A DNA stretch of 64,000 nt from Salinisphaera sp963835375. Its GTDB lineage: Bacteria > Pseudomonadota > Gammaproteobacteria > Nevskiales > Salinisphaeraceae. The notes beneath the pieces are model-generated. The model was given only the letters and a program-made list of their open reading frames with translations. It was not told the origin of the DNA and did no database searches. Made by a program: the position numbers and the translations under genes. Shown here in pieces: positions 1 through 9,700 of the stretch. The stretch lies in the NCBI GenBank assembly GCA_963835375.1, contig CAWIGB010000036.1, positions 26,914-90,913 of the forward strand. The letters run 5' to 3'. Within the stretch, counting starts at the first letter, position 1, and every line of letters begins with the position of its first letter.

Positions 1-222
1 GTCACCGACTGCCGGATCGAGGTGGAAGGCACGCGTGCCGAGACCGAACCCAAGGTATTCACCGACATCCACGTCCAGTTCATCGTCACCGGACATAAGC
101 TCAACGAGAAACACGTGGCCCGCGCGGTCGAGCTTTCCGCCGAAAAATACTGCTCGGCCTCGATCATGCTCGCCAAGGCCGTGAACATGACCCACGGCTA
201 TACCATCCACGAAGCCGAGTGA
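1..222 (+). CDS. OsmC family protein, C-terminal part (5' end outside window)
   Basis: The window opens inside this gene; 73 codons and the stop remain. The visible part contains the typical C-terminal half of the OsmC/YhfA fold, including the run ELSAEKYCSASIML, where the Cys is the second of the two redox cysteines in OsmC-type hydroperoxide reductases. OsmC/Ohr proteins reduce organic peroxides with paired cysteines in the cytoplasm; the YhfA branch is less well defined. The first cysteine and the N-terminal half lie outside, so the exact branch cannot be decided. It lies 75 bases upstream of speD on the same strand. Confidence 0.85.
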   Translation, partial: VTDCRIEVEGTRAETEPKVFTDIHVQFIVTGHKLNEKHVARAVELSAEKYCSASIMLAKAVNMTHGYTIHEAE

Positions 223-297
223 CGGGATGGGCGGGCCGCTTGACGCGGCCATCATGCCCCGGATACTTCGTCTTCGACCATCGCTTTCGCGAACGCC

Positions 298-1059
298 ATG
301 GATAAACTTCGCCTGCACGGTTTCAACAACCTGACGAAGTCGCTTTCGTTCAATATCTACGATATCTGCTATGCCCGGACGCGGGAGCAGAAACAAGCCT
401 ATATCGCGTATATCGACGAGGTGTTCAACGCCGATCGGCTCACCCAGATCCTGACCGAAGTGGCGAACATCATCGGCGCACAGATTCTCAACGTCGCGCG
501 GCAGGACTACGAGCCCGAGGGCGCGAGCGTCACCATCCTGATCGCCGAGGAATACGCCTACGAGGGCCCGATGTCCGAGGCCGTGGTAGGCCATCTCGAC
601 AAGAGCCATATCACGGTGCATACCTATCCGGAGTTTCATCCGGACGACGGCATCTCCACTTTCCGTGCCGATATCGACGTCTCCACCTGCGGCCTGATTT
701 CGCCGCTGAAGGCGCTCGATCATCTCATCCGCAGCTTCGAGTCGGACGTGGTCACGCTCGATTATCGGGTTCGCGGGTTCACGCGCGACGTCGATGGCGC
801 CAAGCATTTCATCGATCACACGATTCACTCGATCCAGGACTACATCGCGCCCGACATACGCGAGCGTTACCAGATGGTCGATGTGAACATGCTGTCCGAG
901 CGCATCTTCCATACCAAGATGCGGCTGACCGAGTTCGATCTCGACGATTATCTTTTTGCCGAGAACGCGGCCGACCTGCCGGACGAGGAAGCGGCCGATC
1001 TCGGCCAGCGCATCGCCGGGGAGATCACCGACATCTTCTACGGCCGCAACTTCGGCTGA
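298..1059 (+). CDS. speD: S-adenosylmethionine decarboxylase proenzyme (bacterial speD type)
   Basis: This 253-residue protein decarboxylates S-adenosylmethionine to supply aminopropyl groups for spermidine synthesis. It begins MDKLRLHGFNNLTKSLSF, nearly the start of the E. coli enzyme, which fixes the ATG. The self-cleavage site is LDKSHITVHTYPE at about residues 100-111: the chain is expected to break before Ser103, which becomes the pyruvoyl cofactor. Length is close to the family norm (about 264). It is the large enterobacterial-type SpeD, not the short Thermotoga/Bacillus form. Its TGA overlaps the ATG of holA by one base (TGATG), suggesting coupled translation. No spermidine synthase gene is in the window. 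Confidence 0.97.
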   Translation: MDKLRLHGFNNLTKSLSFNIYDICYARTREQKQAYIAYIDEVFNADRLTQILTEVANIIGAQILNVARQDYEPEGASVTILIAEEYAYEGPMSEAVVGHLDKSHITVHTYPEFHPDDGISTFRADIDVSTCGLISPLKALDHLIRSFESDVVTLDYRVRGFTRDVDGAKHFIDHTIHSIQDYIAPDIRERYQMVDVNMLSERIFHTKMRLTEFDLDDYLFAENAADLPDEEAADLGQRIAGEITDIFYGRNFG

Positions 1060-2114
1060 TGGACATCCGCGCCGAGGATTTCGAGGCGGAGTTCGCCCGC
1101 CACCCGCTGGCCCGCGCCTACGTCCTTGCCGGCATCGAACCGTTGCAGGTGGTCGAGGCCGCGGATGCCGTGCGCCGCCGCGCGCGCGATGAAGGGTTCG
1201 ACGAACGCGACATTCTGCATGCGGAGCCCGGCTTCGACTGGGCGCAGCTCGCTACGGCCGGTGCCAACCAGTCGTTGTTCGCCGCCCGGCGCATCGTGGA
1301 ACTGCATCTGACGGACAAGGGGCCGGGGAAACCCGGCTCGGCCGCGATCGCCGATTTTCTCAAGCAGGATGCGCCGGATACGCTGCTGCTTGTCGTCGCC
1401 CCTGGCCTGGCGGCCTCGGCGCGCAAGAGCGCCTGGTACAAGAGCGTCGCGAAGGCGGGCGTGGTCAGTTATGCCTGGCCGTTGCCGGCCTCCCGCATGG
1501 TGGCGTGGATCGAACGCCGGGCCGGCAAGCGCGATCTCGCCCTCACCCGCGAGGCCGCCCAGCTTCTCGCCACGCAGAACGAAGGCAATCTGCTGGCCGC
1601 GGCGCAGGAGATCGACCGGCTCGCCCTGTTGTATCCCGACGCGACCGTCGATCATGCCGAAGTGGCCGAGGCGGCCAGCGATCATGCCCGCTTCGATATC
1701 TTCGACCTGCCGGCCAAGGCGCTCGACGGCGACGCCGCCGGCGCGGTGAAGAGCCTGTACCGGTTGCGGGCCGAGGGCGTGGACGCGGTGCCGATCACCT
1801 GGGCGCTGGTCAACGATCTGCGCACGCTCTATCAGGCGGCACTCGCCGCTCGCGCCAACCGGCTCGACGCCTTCATGAACAAGATCTTCATGCCCGTGCC
1901 CCGCAAGCGCCAGATTTCCAAGGCCGCACGGGCGGCCGACCCGGCTCATCTGGCCCGCCTGCTGCGCCAGGCCGCGCGCGCCGACGCCATCAACAAGGGG
2001 GCCGCCCCGGGCCGGGCCTGGGACGAACTGATAACATTGACCATTGCACTCTCGGGGCGAACCCCGGGCGCGCAGACCGCACAACCTTCATTTGCCACGA
2101 CACGATCGCCATGA
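1059..2114 (+). CDS. holA: DNA polymerase III subunit delta
   Basis: HolA (351 residues) is the delta subunit of the clamp loader and opens the beta sliding clamp at the replication fork. The sequence shows the expected degenerate AAA+-like pattern: an early YVLAGIEPLQVVEAADAVR stretch typical of delta (where a Walker A is lost), a DTLLLVVAP strand near residue 110, and the C-terminal helical collar domain with LVNDLRTLYQAALAA. Its start overlaps the speD stop by one base, and its end overlaps proA by four bases (ATGA). The last 25 residues (GRTPGAQTAQ and onward) look like an unconserved tail. Confidence 0.93.
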   Translation: MDIRAEDFEAEFARHPLARAYVLAGIEPLQVVEAADAVRRRARDEGFDERDILHAEPGFDWAQLATAGANQSLFAARRIVELHLTDKGPGKPGSAAIADFLKQDAPDTLLLVVAPGLAASARKSAWYKSVAKAGVVSYAWPLPASRMVAWIERRAGKRDLALTREAAQLLATQNEGNLLAAAQEIDRLALLYPDATVDHAEVAEAASDHARFDIFDLPAKALDGDAAGAVKSLYRLRAEGVDAVPITWALVNDLRTLYQAALAARANRLDAFMNKIFMPVPRKRQISKAARAADPAHLARLLRQAARADAINKGAAPGRAWDELITLTIALSGRTPGAQTAQPSFATTRSP

Positions 2115-3403
2115 GCGCGAACCTACGCGAACCCGGCGGCGAGGCTTCCTCCCGCGTGACCCGTCAGATCCGCAGTCTGGGCGAAGCCGCCCGGCGCGCC
2201 GCACGGCGCATGGCCGCGGCCGAACCAGGCGAGAAGAATGCGGCCCTGTTCGCCATCGCCGAAGCGCTGATGGAGCAGCAGGACGCCATCCTCGCAGCCA
2301 ATGCCCGTGATATCCGGGAAGCCCGCGGCAAGCTCGACGACGCCGCGGTCGAACGTCTGGAGCTCAACAAGACCCGCATCGAGCGCATGGCCGAAGGCGT
2401 GCGCCAGGTCGCGGCACTGGCCGACCCGATCGGCAGCCTGACCGATCTCAACTTCCGGCCCTCCGGCATTCAGGTCGGGCGCATGCGCGTGCCACTCGGC
2501 GTGATCGGCATCATCTACGAATCGCGACCGAACGTGACGGCAGACGCGGCCGCGCTGTGCCTGAAATCGGGCAACGCGGCCATCCTGCGCGGCGGCTCGG
2601 AGGCGGCCCATTCCAATCAGGCGATCGCGGCGGCCGTGGCACGCGGGCTGACCGACGCCGGCCTGCCGCGCGAAGCCGTGCAGGTGGTGGAAACCACCGA
2701 TCGCGAAGCGGTCGCCGCCATGCTGGCGATGCCGGAATACATCGACGTGATCGTGCCGCGCGGCGGCAAGGGCCTGATCGAGTTCGTGGCCGACAACGCG
2801 AAGATGCCGGTGATCAAGCATCTGGACGGCGTCTGCCATGTCTATATCGATGAATCGGCCGACCGCGACAAGGCGATCGCCATCGCGGTGAACGCCAAGA
2901 CCCAGCGCTACGGCACCTGCAACACGATGGAAACGCTGCTGGTGGCGGAGTCCGTCGCGCGCTCGATCCTCGAGCCGCTGGCCCACGATCTGTTGCAGGC
3001 GGGCGTGACGCTGCGCGGCTGCGCGGCCACGCGCAAACTGCTGGGCCCCGATATCCAGCCCGCCACCGACGACGACTGGGCCGCCGAGTATCTGGCCCCG
3101 ACCCTGGCCGTGCGCATCGTGCCGGACATGCACGCGGCGATCGAGCATATCGAGCGCTGGGGTTCGCATCACACCGACGCCATCGTCACCGAAAACGTCA
3201 CCCGGGCACGGGCCTTCATCCGCGCGGTGGATTCGGCTTCAGTCATGGTCAATGCCTCGACCCGCTTCGCCGACGGCTTCGAATACGGCCTGGGCGCAGA
3301 AATCGGCATCTCCACCGACAAGCTGCATGCCCGCGGCCCGGTCGGCCTGGAAGGTCTGACGTCCCAGAAATACGTGGTCTTCGGCGACGGCCATGTCCGC
3401 TAA
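2111..3403 (+). CDS. proA: Glutamate-5-semialdehyde dehydrogenase (gamma-glutamyl phosphate reductase)
   Basis: ProA (430 residues) reduces gamma-glutamyl phosphate to glutamate semialdehyde with NADPH, the second step of proline synthesis and relevant to osmotic stress. The nucleophile is Cys270 in RYGTCNTMET; other signatures are IGIIYESRPNVTADAAALCL and the C-terminal FADGFEYGLGAEIGIST. The open frame extends 600 bases upstream through holA, but the protein family begins at this ATG, which overlaps the holA stop as ATGA. The neighbours (holA before, nadD-rsfS-rlmH after) match a common gammaproteobacterial order. proB is not in the window. Confidence 0.96.
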   Translation: MSANLREPGGEASSRVTRQIRSLGEAARRAARRMAAAEPGEKNAALFAIAEALMEQQDAILAANARDIREARGKLDDAAVERLELNKTRIERMAEGVRQVAALADPIGSLTDLNFRPSGIQVGRMRVPLGVIGIIYESRPNVTADAAALCLKSGNAAILRGGSEAAHSNQAIAAAVARGLTDAGLPREAVQVVETTDREAVAAMLAMPEYIDVIVPRGGKGLIEFVADNAKMPVIKHLDGVCHVYIDESADRDKAIAIAVNAKTQRYGTCNTMETLLVAESVARSILEPLAHDLLQAGVTLRGCAATRKLLGPDIQPATDDDWAAEYLAPTLAVRIVPDMHAAIEHIERWGSHHTDAIVTENVTRARAFIRAVDSASVMVNASTRFADGFEYGLGAEIGISTDKLHARGPVGLEGLTSQKYVVFGDGHVR

Positions 3404-3413
3404 ACAGGTTGTG

Positions 3414-4084
3414 ATGGACAATCACCAAAGGCCCGATCGGTATTCTCGGGGGCACGTTCGATCCCGTACACAACGGCCATCTGCGACTGGCCATGGAACT
3501 GGCCACGGATCTCAAGCTGGCCCAGGTCCGCCTGATCCCGAACGGCCGCCCGCCGCACCGCGAGCAGCCGGGCGCGACGCCCGGCCAGCGCGCCAAGTGG
3601 ATCCGCGTGGCCACCGCCAACGAGCCGCGGCTGGCGCCTCGACGACCGCGAACTGATGCGCAAGGGCGCCTCGTACACGGTCGATACCCTGGCCTCGTTG
3701 CGCGAGGATTTTCCGAACAATCCGCTGTGCCTGATCATGGGCCGCGATGTGTTCGCCAAGCTGCCGAGCTGGCATGAATGGCGCAAGCTGTTCGACTATG
3801 CCCATATCGTGCTGATCGAACGGCCCGGACTGTCGGCCGAATACGCGCCGGAGGCGGCGGCCGAACTCGAAGCCCGCTCCAGCGAGAACGTCGACGACCT
3901 GCACCACAGCGCGTCCGGCGTCATCTACAATTATGCGCCGCCGCCGCTGGCGATCTCCGCCAGCCGCATCCGCAAACTGATCGCGTCGGGGGCCAGCCCG
4001 CGCTACCTCTTGCCGGCAGCGATTCTCGACGACATTATGGATTCTGAGATCTACCACTCGTCCACGGGCGAGGCCAAGGAATGA
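3414..4084 (+). CDS. nadD: Nicotinate-nucleotide adenylyltransferase, apparently frameshifted twice
   Basis: NadD transfers AMP to nicotinate mononucleotide in NAD synthesis. The nucleotidylyltransferase signature GGTFDPVHNGH is encoded near the start, the substrate loop SASRIRKLIA near the end, and GRDVFAKLPSWHEW between them, but not in one frame. Removing one A from the AAA at 3427-3429 joins ATG 3414 to the signature (MDNHQGPIGILGG), and removing one base near 3633-3638 (GG or CC) joins ANEPRL to LDDRELMRKGASYTVDTL. With both, the gene encodes 222 residues, against about 213 in E. coli. NadD is normally essential and the rest is well conserved, so the shifts are probably read or assembly errors. 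ATG 3414 is the only sensible start after the proA stop; the end overlaps rsfS. Confidence 0.88.
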
Positions 4085-4485
4085 TGGCAGCAGACAACAG
4101 CCCGACCGAAGTGCCCCATGCCGCCGAAACGGCCCCTGCCGGCAGCACCCTGCGCCTGGCGCTAGACGCGGTCGAGGAGCTCAAGGGCGAATCGGTCAAG
4201 GTGCTGGACATCGCAGCCCTGACGACCATGGCGGAACATATGGTGATCTGCACCGGCCGTTCGGGGCGCCACGTCAAGCGCATCGGCGAGACGGTGATCG
4301 CCAACGCCAAGCAGGCCGGCCTGTCGCCTCGCGTGGAAGGACTGGAACAGTCCGAATGGGTGCTGATCGATCTCAACGGCGTGCTGGTGCACATCATGCA
4401 ACCGGTGACCCGCGCCTATTACCAGCTCGAGAAGCTCTGGGACGTGGACGTCGCCGGCCCGGACACCTCCAGCGCCACGCACTGA
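4081..4485 (+). CDS. rsfS: Ribosomal silencing factor RsfS
   Basis: RsfS (134 residues; older name YbeB/Iojap) binds protein uL14 on the large ribosomal subunit and blocks joining with the small subunit in starvation or stationary phase. Diagnostic stretches are VKVLDIAALTTMAEHMVICTGRSGRHVKRI and the C-terminal DLNGVLVHIMQPVTRAYYQLEKLW, here quoted in two parts of the family core. The first 25 residues are an unconserved, Ala/Pro-rich extension. The start overlaps the nadD stop (ATGATG with TGA inside); a second in-frame ATG follows at 4084, so either may be used. Located between nadD and rlmH as in most Proteobacteria. Confidence 0.95.
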   Translation: MMAADNSPTEVPHAAETAPAGSTLRLALDAVEELKGESVKVLDIAALTTMAEHMVICTGRSGRHVKRIGETVIANAKQAGLSPRVEGLEQSEWVLIDLNGVLVHIMQPVTRAYYQLEKLWDVDVAGPDTSSATH

Positions 4486-4514
4486 CTGCGCGCTTCGGCG
4501 CCGGGTCTGTTGTC

Positions 4515-4985
4515 ATGCGCATCCGGTTGATCGCGGTGGGCAGACGCATGCCCAAATGGGTGACCACGGCGTACGAGGACTACGCGCGCCGCCTCCCGCG
4601 CGAGTGCCGGCTGGAACTGATCGAGATCCCGTTGGCCAAGCGCCATGAGGGCGGCGATACCGCGCGCGCCATTGCCGCCGAGGACGACCGTATGGCAAAG
4701 GCGATCGGCCGCGACACGGAAGTGATCGCCCTGACCGTCGACGGCAAGCCCTGGTCCACCGAAGGCCTGGCCGACGATCTCAAGGCCTGGATGGGCGACG
4801 GACGCGACCGCGCGATACTGGTGGGCGGGCCGGACGGCCTCGGACCGACCTCGCTGGCTGCGGCCGGCCGCTGTCGCTCGTTGTCGGCCCTGACCCTGCC
4901 GCATCCGCTGGTGCGTGTAATCGTGGCCGAACAGCTGTTTCGTGCCCACAGCATCCTGATCGGCCACCCCTACCATCGCGCCTGA
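4515..4985 (+). CDS. rlmH: 23S rRNA pseudouridine(1915) N3-methyltransferase
   Basis: RlmH (156 residues; E. coli 155) is the SPOUT-class methyltransferase that modifies pseudouridine 1915 in helix 69 of 23S rRNA on assembled ribosomes. The start MRIRLIAVGRRMPKWV is the family start, so the ATG at 4515 is chosen over an upstream open stretch inside rsfS. The SPOUT knot is visible as ILVGGPDGL followed by LSALTLPHPLVRVIVAEQLFRAHSI and the closing HPYHR. It lies 29 bases after rsfS and is probably in the same transcript. A maf pyrophosphatase gene, often found next to rng or rlmH, is absent here. Confidence 0.96.
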   Translation: MRIRLIAVGRRMPKWVTTAYEDYARRLPRECRLELIEIPLAKRHEGGDTARAIAAEDDRMAKAIGRDTEVIALTVDGKPWSTEGLADDLKAWMGDGRDRAILVGGPDGLGPTSLAAAGRCRSLSALTLPHPLVRVIVAEQLFRAHSILIGHPYHRA

Positions 4986-5129
4986 AGCCGCCGTCGCGCT
5001 ACAGGCCGATGGCCCGGCTACGATCATTGTTGAGTTGCGGGGTTACGGACGTCGTGACGACAATCGCATTATGAAAACTTTGATTTCCATCATGCCTTCA
5101 CCCGGCGGCCGCCGACACGGCCGGATCTC

Positions 5130-6632
5130 GTGAGCCGTCCGGAACCGCTGGTCGACGCCGATACCCTGCGCGTCGAGATTCTGGTCAACGCCGGGCCGGG
5201 CGAGACGCGCGCCGCGCAGATCGAGCGCGGCGTACTGCAGGATATCCATATCCAGCGCGATGCCACCGCGAGCGCGGTCAGCAACATCTATCTCGGGGTG
5301 GTTCAGCGCGTACTGGCCGGGATGCAGGCGGCCTTCGTCGACATCGGCCTGGAGCGCGCGGCCTTTCTGCAGGTCTCCGACATGGTGCGCCAGCACGCCG
5401 GAAGCGCCAACGAGCCGCCGCGTATCGAGCACTGTTTGCGTGCCGGCGATCGCATTCTGGTACAGGTCAGCCGCGATGCCATGGGCACCAAGGGCGCGCG
5501 CCTGACCACCGACCTGGCGATTCCGTCGCGTTTCCTGGTCTACATGCCGCATACGCCGCGTATCGGTGTGTCGGCCCGCATCGAGAGCGAGGAGGAGCGT
5601 ACACGCCTGTTCGATGCGGTGGCCGATCTCAAGCGCGAACTCGATCTGCCCGGCGGCTTCATCGTGCGTACCGTGGCCGACGGCGCGCCGGTCGCCGCAC
5701 TCGCCGCCGACATGCGTTTCCTTGCCACCGTATGGGCCGATATCCAGGAACAGGCCCGGCAGGTGCCGGGCGAGACACTGGTGTACGGCGATCTGCCGCT
5801 GACCATCCGCATGCTGCGCGATCTGCTCACACCGGATGTCTCGGCGGTGATCATCGACGATGCCCGCGCCTGGCAGGAGATGATCGCATTCACCCGGCGC
5901 TTCGCACCCGAATTCACCGACCGCTTACTGTTGTACGAGGACGAAACCCCGCTGTTCGCGCAATACGGCGTCGAGGACGCCATCCAGCGCGCGCTGCAAC
6001 CCAAGGTCCCGCTCAAGTCCGGCGGTTTTCTGATCATCGAGCAGACCGAGGCCATGGTCACCGTGGACGTGAATACGGGCGGCTTTGTCGGCACCCGCAG
6101 CCTCGAGCAGACCGTGCTGCGCACCAACCTCGAAGCCGCCCAGACCATCGCGCGCCAGCTGCGCCTGCGCAATCTGGGCGGCATCATCGTGATCGACTTC
6201 ATCGACATGGTCGATGCCGATCACAAGCAGCAGGTGCTCGCCCAACTGGCGAGCGCGCTCGCTGCGGACCCGGCCAAGACCTCGATCGGCCAGGTTTCCA
6301 ATCTCGGGCTGGTGGAAGTCACCCGCAAACGCACCCGTGAATCGCTCGAACATGTGCTGTGCGCCCCCTGCGAGGCCTGTGGCGGGCGCGGTTACGTCAA
6401 GACCGCGGAAACCATCACTTTCGAGCTGTTCCGCGAGATCGCGCGCCGGGCACGTCGGCGTCCGCATGCGGACGCCGAGCTGCTGGTTCTGGCGCCGCCG
6501 GACACGATCGATCAGCTGCTCGATAATCAGGCTGCGGCCTTCCGCGAGGTGTGCGCGGAGGCCGGCGTGACGGTTCGGCTGCAGGCCGAGGCGCTCTACG
6601 GGCCGGAACAATTCGATGTGGTCGTCATGTAA
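5130..6632 (+). CDS. rng: Ribonuclease G
   Basis: Rng (500 residues; E. coli 489) is an endoribonuclease of the RNase E/G family that matures the 5' end of 16S rRNA and cuts AU-rich single-stranded mRNA. A GTG start is used. Domain order: N-terminal S1 RNA-binding region with NIYLGVVQRVLAGMQAAFVDIG, then the catalytic DNase I-like domain with metal-binding Asp313 (DVNTGG) and Asp356 (DFIDM), spaced 43 residues apart as in RNase E, then the zinc-link CAPCEACGGRG near residue 415. It lacks the long RNase E scaffold tail, which supports Rng. The gap of 144 bases after rlmH contains no gene and no obvious terminator. Confidence 0.95.
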   Translation: MSRPEPLVDADTLRVEILVNAGPGETRAAQIERGVLQDIHIQRDATASAVSNIYLGVVQRVLAGMQAAFVDIGLERAAFLQVSDMVRQHAGSANEPPRIEHCLRAGDRILVQVSRDAMGTKGARLTTDLAIPSRFLVYMPHTPRIGVSARIESEEERTRLFDAVADLKRELDLPGGFIVRTVADGAPVAALAADMRFLATVWADIQEQARQVPGETLVYGDLPLTIRMLRDLLTPDVSAVIIDDARAWQEMIAFTRRFAPEFTDRLLLYEDETPLFAQYGVEDAIQRALQPKVPLKSGGFLIIEQTEAMVTVDVNTGGFVGTRSLEQTVLRTNLEAAQTIARQLRLRNLGGIIVIDFIDMVDADHKQQVLAQLASALAADPAKTSIGQVSNLGLVEVTRKRTRESLEHVLCAPCEACGGRGYVKTAETITFELFREIARRARRRPHADAELLVLAPPDTIDQLLDNQAAAFREVCAEAGVTVRLQAEALYGPEQFDVVVM

Positions 6633-6778
6633 GCTGGGGCGATGATCGCCCGCGACGCGCCACAGACCGTTCGGCGCGCCGGTATGACTCGGCTCGTCGA
6701 ACTGCCCATGCCTGGCCCATATCACGACAATCTCACGCATGACGCCGGGCCGGGCGACGCGCCAGGCCCACGGCGTTC

Positions 6779-9700
6779 ATGAGCAGGACACCACGCGCGC
6801 GACGCCGCCGCGGCTGGATCAAGCGCAGCCTGATCATCACGTCGGCCAGCATCGTGGTGCTGGCCGGCCTGTTGGTCGGCGGCGTGCGTCTGCTCGATCA
6901 TTTTGCGCCGCAGTACCGCACGGCTCTGGCCCAGCGTATCGGCCAGCGCATCAACGCGAATCTCTCGGTCTCGGGCCTGGAAATCGGCTGGGGCTGGCAC
7001 GGCCCGATCCTCTATTTGGACGATCCGCGCCTCACCCGCCATGGCGCGGACAAACCTGCTCTGACGGCCGATCGACTCGGGCTGGAATTCTCGCTGACCG
7101 ATCTGCTCGGCGGCTCCCGTCTGCCGGACGGCGTGATCATCGACGCGCCGCATGCTGCGCTGGTGCAGACCGACCACGGGGTCGCGCTCGCCCACTGGGG
7201 CCAGTCCAGCGGCACCGGCATGGACTGGTCGAAGCTGGCCGCCGTGCGCCGCCAGATCGCGCACGTCCGCATCCAGGGCGGCCGTGTCTCGATGGTATCG
7301 AAGCGTCTGCCAGGCGGTCGCATGCAATGGTCGAATCTGCACTTCGTGCTCAACGACCACGCGGATCACAGCCTCCAGGTCACGGCCTCGGCCGACGGGC
7401 CGGCGTGGTGGCCGACACTTGATGCCAGCGCCACGATCGACGGACCGCTACGCCGCCCCGACCGCGCGCAGTTCTCGCTCCACGGCGGGAACATCCGTCC
7501 GCTGGCCGTGGCCCGCCACAACCAGGCGAAGATCGCCTCTCGCCTGCGCGGCGGGCGGTTGACGTTCGATGTCGATGGCCATTGGCGAAACGATCGCCTC
7601 ACCGACACCCGAATCACGCTGGCCAGCGAAGCCCTCGCCCAACCGGGCAATGATCACCCGTTGGTTCCGCCCTTCAATGCTGTATTCGGTGCATCGAGCG
7701 ATCCCGAGGCGCATCGCATCGATCTCGAGCTGGTGCAACTGACCGGCGGGCCGAAGCAGGCGGGCGATCTCGATGCCAAAGCCCATTTCGATACCCGCAG
7801 GCATGCCCTCGCGATCAGCGCACGCCATCTGCCCGGCGCGCTGGGGCTGCGCATCGCCCGTCTGGCCGAACCACGGCTGAGCGATACCGCCGTCGACGGC
7901 TCGATCGACGAGCTCGACCTGCATTGGCAGCCCGGGCAGCCGCTCGCCGCCGACGTGGGTTTCCACGGCCTGACGGTCGACGATCCGAAGATCGCCTTCG
8001 GCCCGATCGCCGGCCACTATCGCCAACAGGGCGATCACCATACGCTGAGCTTCGACGGCGCCGACGGCAAGCTTTCGGCCGAGCGCTATATCCGGGGCAA
8101 GGTCGATGTCACCGGTCTCGACGGCCAGGTGCACTGGCAGCCGGCCGACGGCGGTGGCTGGTCGATCGACCTCGACAAGCTGCGTCTGGCCAGCCGCAAG
8201 GCCCATGTCAGCACCTCCGGGCACGTACATCTGCCGGAGCAGGGCGCGCCGGTCGTGGATATCAGTGCGGACGTGGTGGCCCCTCATGTCGCCCGCCTGC
8301 TGGATCACATCCCCCAGGCGCAGGATCTGCCGAACCCGCGTCTACGCGACTGGCTGCCGAAGGCGATTCTTGCGGGCTCGCTGGATCAAGGCCATGTGAC
8401 GGTCAAGGGGCCGATGGATCGTTTCCCCTTCCCCGATGCGAACAACGGCAACGGCTTCCACATGACGCTGGCCGGCCACGGCGTGGACGTACGCTACAAG
8501 CCCCAGTGGCCGAAGGTCACCGACGCCCGCGGCAAGCTTTCGCTCGACGGCGACAAGCTCGCGCTCGATCTTGCTGGCGCAAGGATGCTGGGCGTGGCCC
8601 TCGGCACGGCCCGGGCCCGCGTCGAGGACGTGCGCGAGCCGGTGATGCATCTGACCGGCAAGGCCAGCAACGCACCCGCCACCAAACTGATGTCATTTCT
8701 GACGGAATCGCCGCTGCACAAGAAATTCGGCAAGCTGGTCGACGCGATCGATATCCGCGGGCCGGCGAATCTCGGCGTAGCCCTGCGCATTCCGCTTAAG
8801 CCGGGGCTCGGCGATATCAAGGTCGACGGCACCATCGACGCCAAGGGCGATACGCTGCGTCAGCACACCCTGCCGGGGCCGATCACGGGCATTCGCGGCC
8901 ACCTGGCCTTCAGCGAGCACGGCGTGAAGGCTTCCGGCCTGACCGGTCAGCTGATGGGGGTGCCGATCTCGGCCGACATCGCCAGCGCCTCGGAGGGCGG
9001 CGAGCGCATCATGGCCCGCGCCAAGCCCAGCCTGCCGGCCGATCGCGATGCGCTGGCCCACTATCTGCCCGATGCGTGGCTGATCTATGGCAAGGGCAGG
9101 ACATCGATGACGGTTGCCTTCACGGTCGGTCACAACGGCCAGATCAGCCCGATCCGGGTCAACAGCGATCTCGCCGGCATGGCGATCCGCCTGCCGGCGC
9201 CGCTGACCAAGCCGGCTGCGGCCCGAGCGCCCCTGGCGGTCACCATCAAGCCCGACAGCGGCCATATCGATGCCGAATATGACCATCGCCTGCACCTGGC
9301 CGTCGATCTGGACGGCGACGGCCAGCCGAAGCGCATTCAGGCGCTCGTCGGCGATACCGACCTCAAGGCCCCGGATGCCGACGGCCTGTGGATCGGCGGG
9401 CATGCCAATCAGGTCGACGGACTGGGCTGGTTCTATGTCGTGCGTCACGTGCTTTACGGCGCACCGGCCGATATTCCCGGCGCGCCGGAAACCGACACCG
9501 CCAAGAGTACCGGCAAAAAGAAAACCGGCCGCCGAACCTCGAATCTGGCGTTTCTCGGCGGCAATCTGACCATCGGCCGACTCAATTTCGGCGACCGCTA
9601 TATCGCCAAACCGCATGTCCGCGCCCAGCCCATGAGCGGCACGACCGGCTGGCGCGTGGATTTCGAGGGCGACGACAGCCAGGGCCAGATCACCTGGACC

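Noticed and set aside
1505..2110. 600-base upstream extension of the proA frame
   Set aside because: It lies inside holA, is Arg/Pro-rich, and the protein family begins at the ATG overlapping the holA stop.
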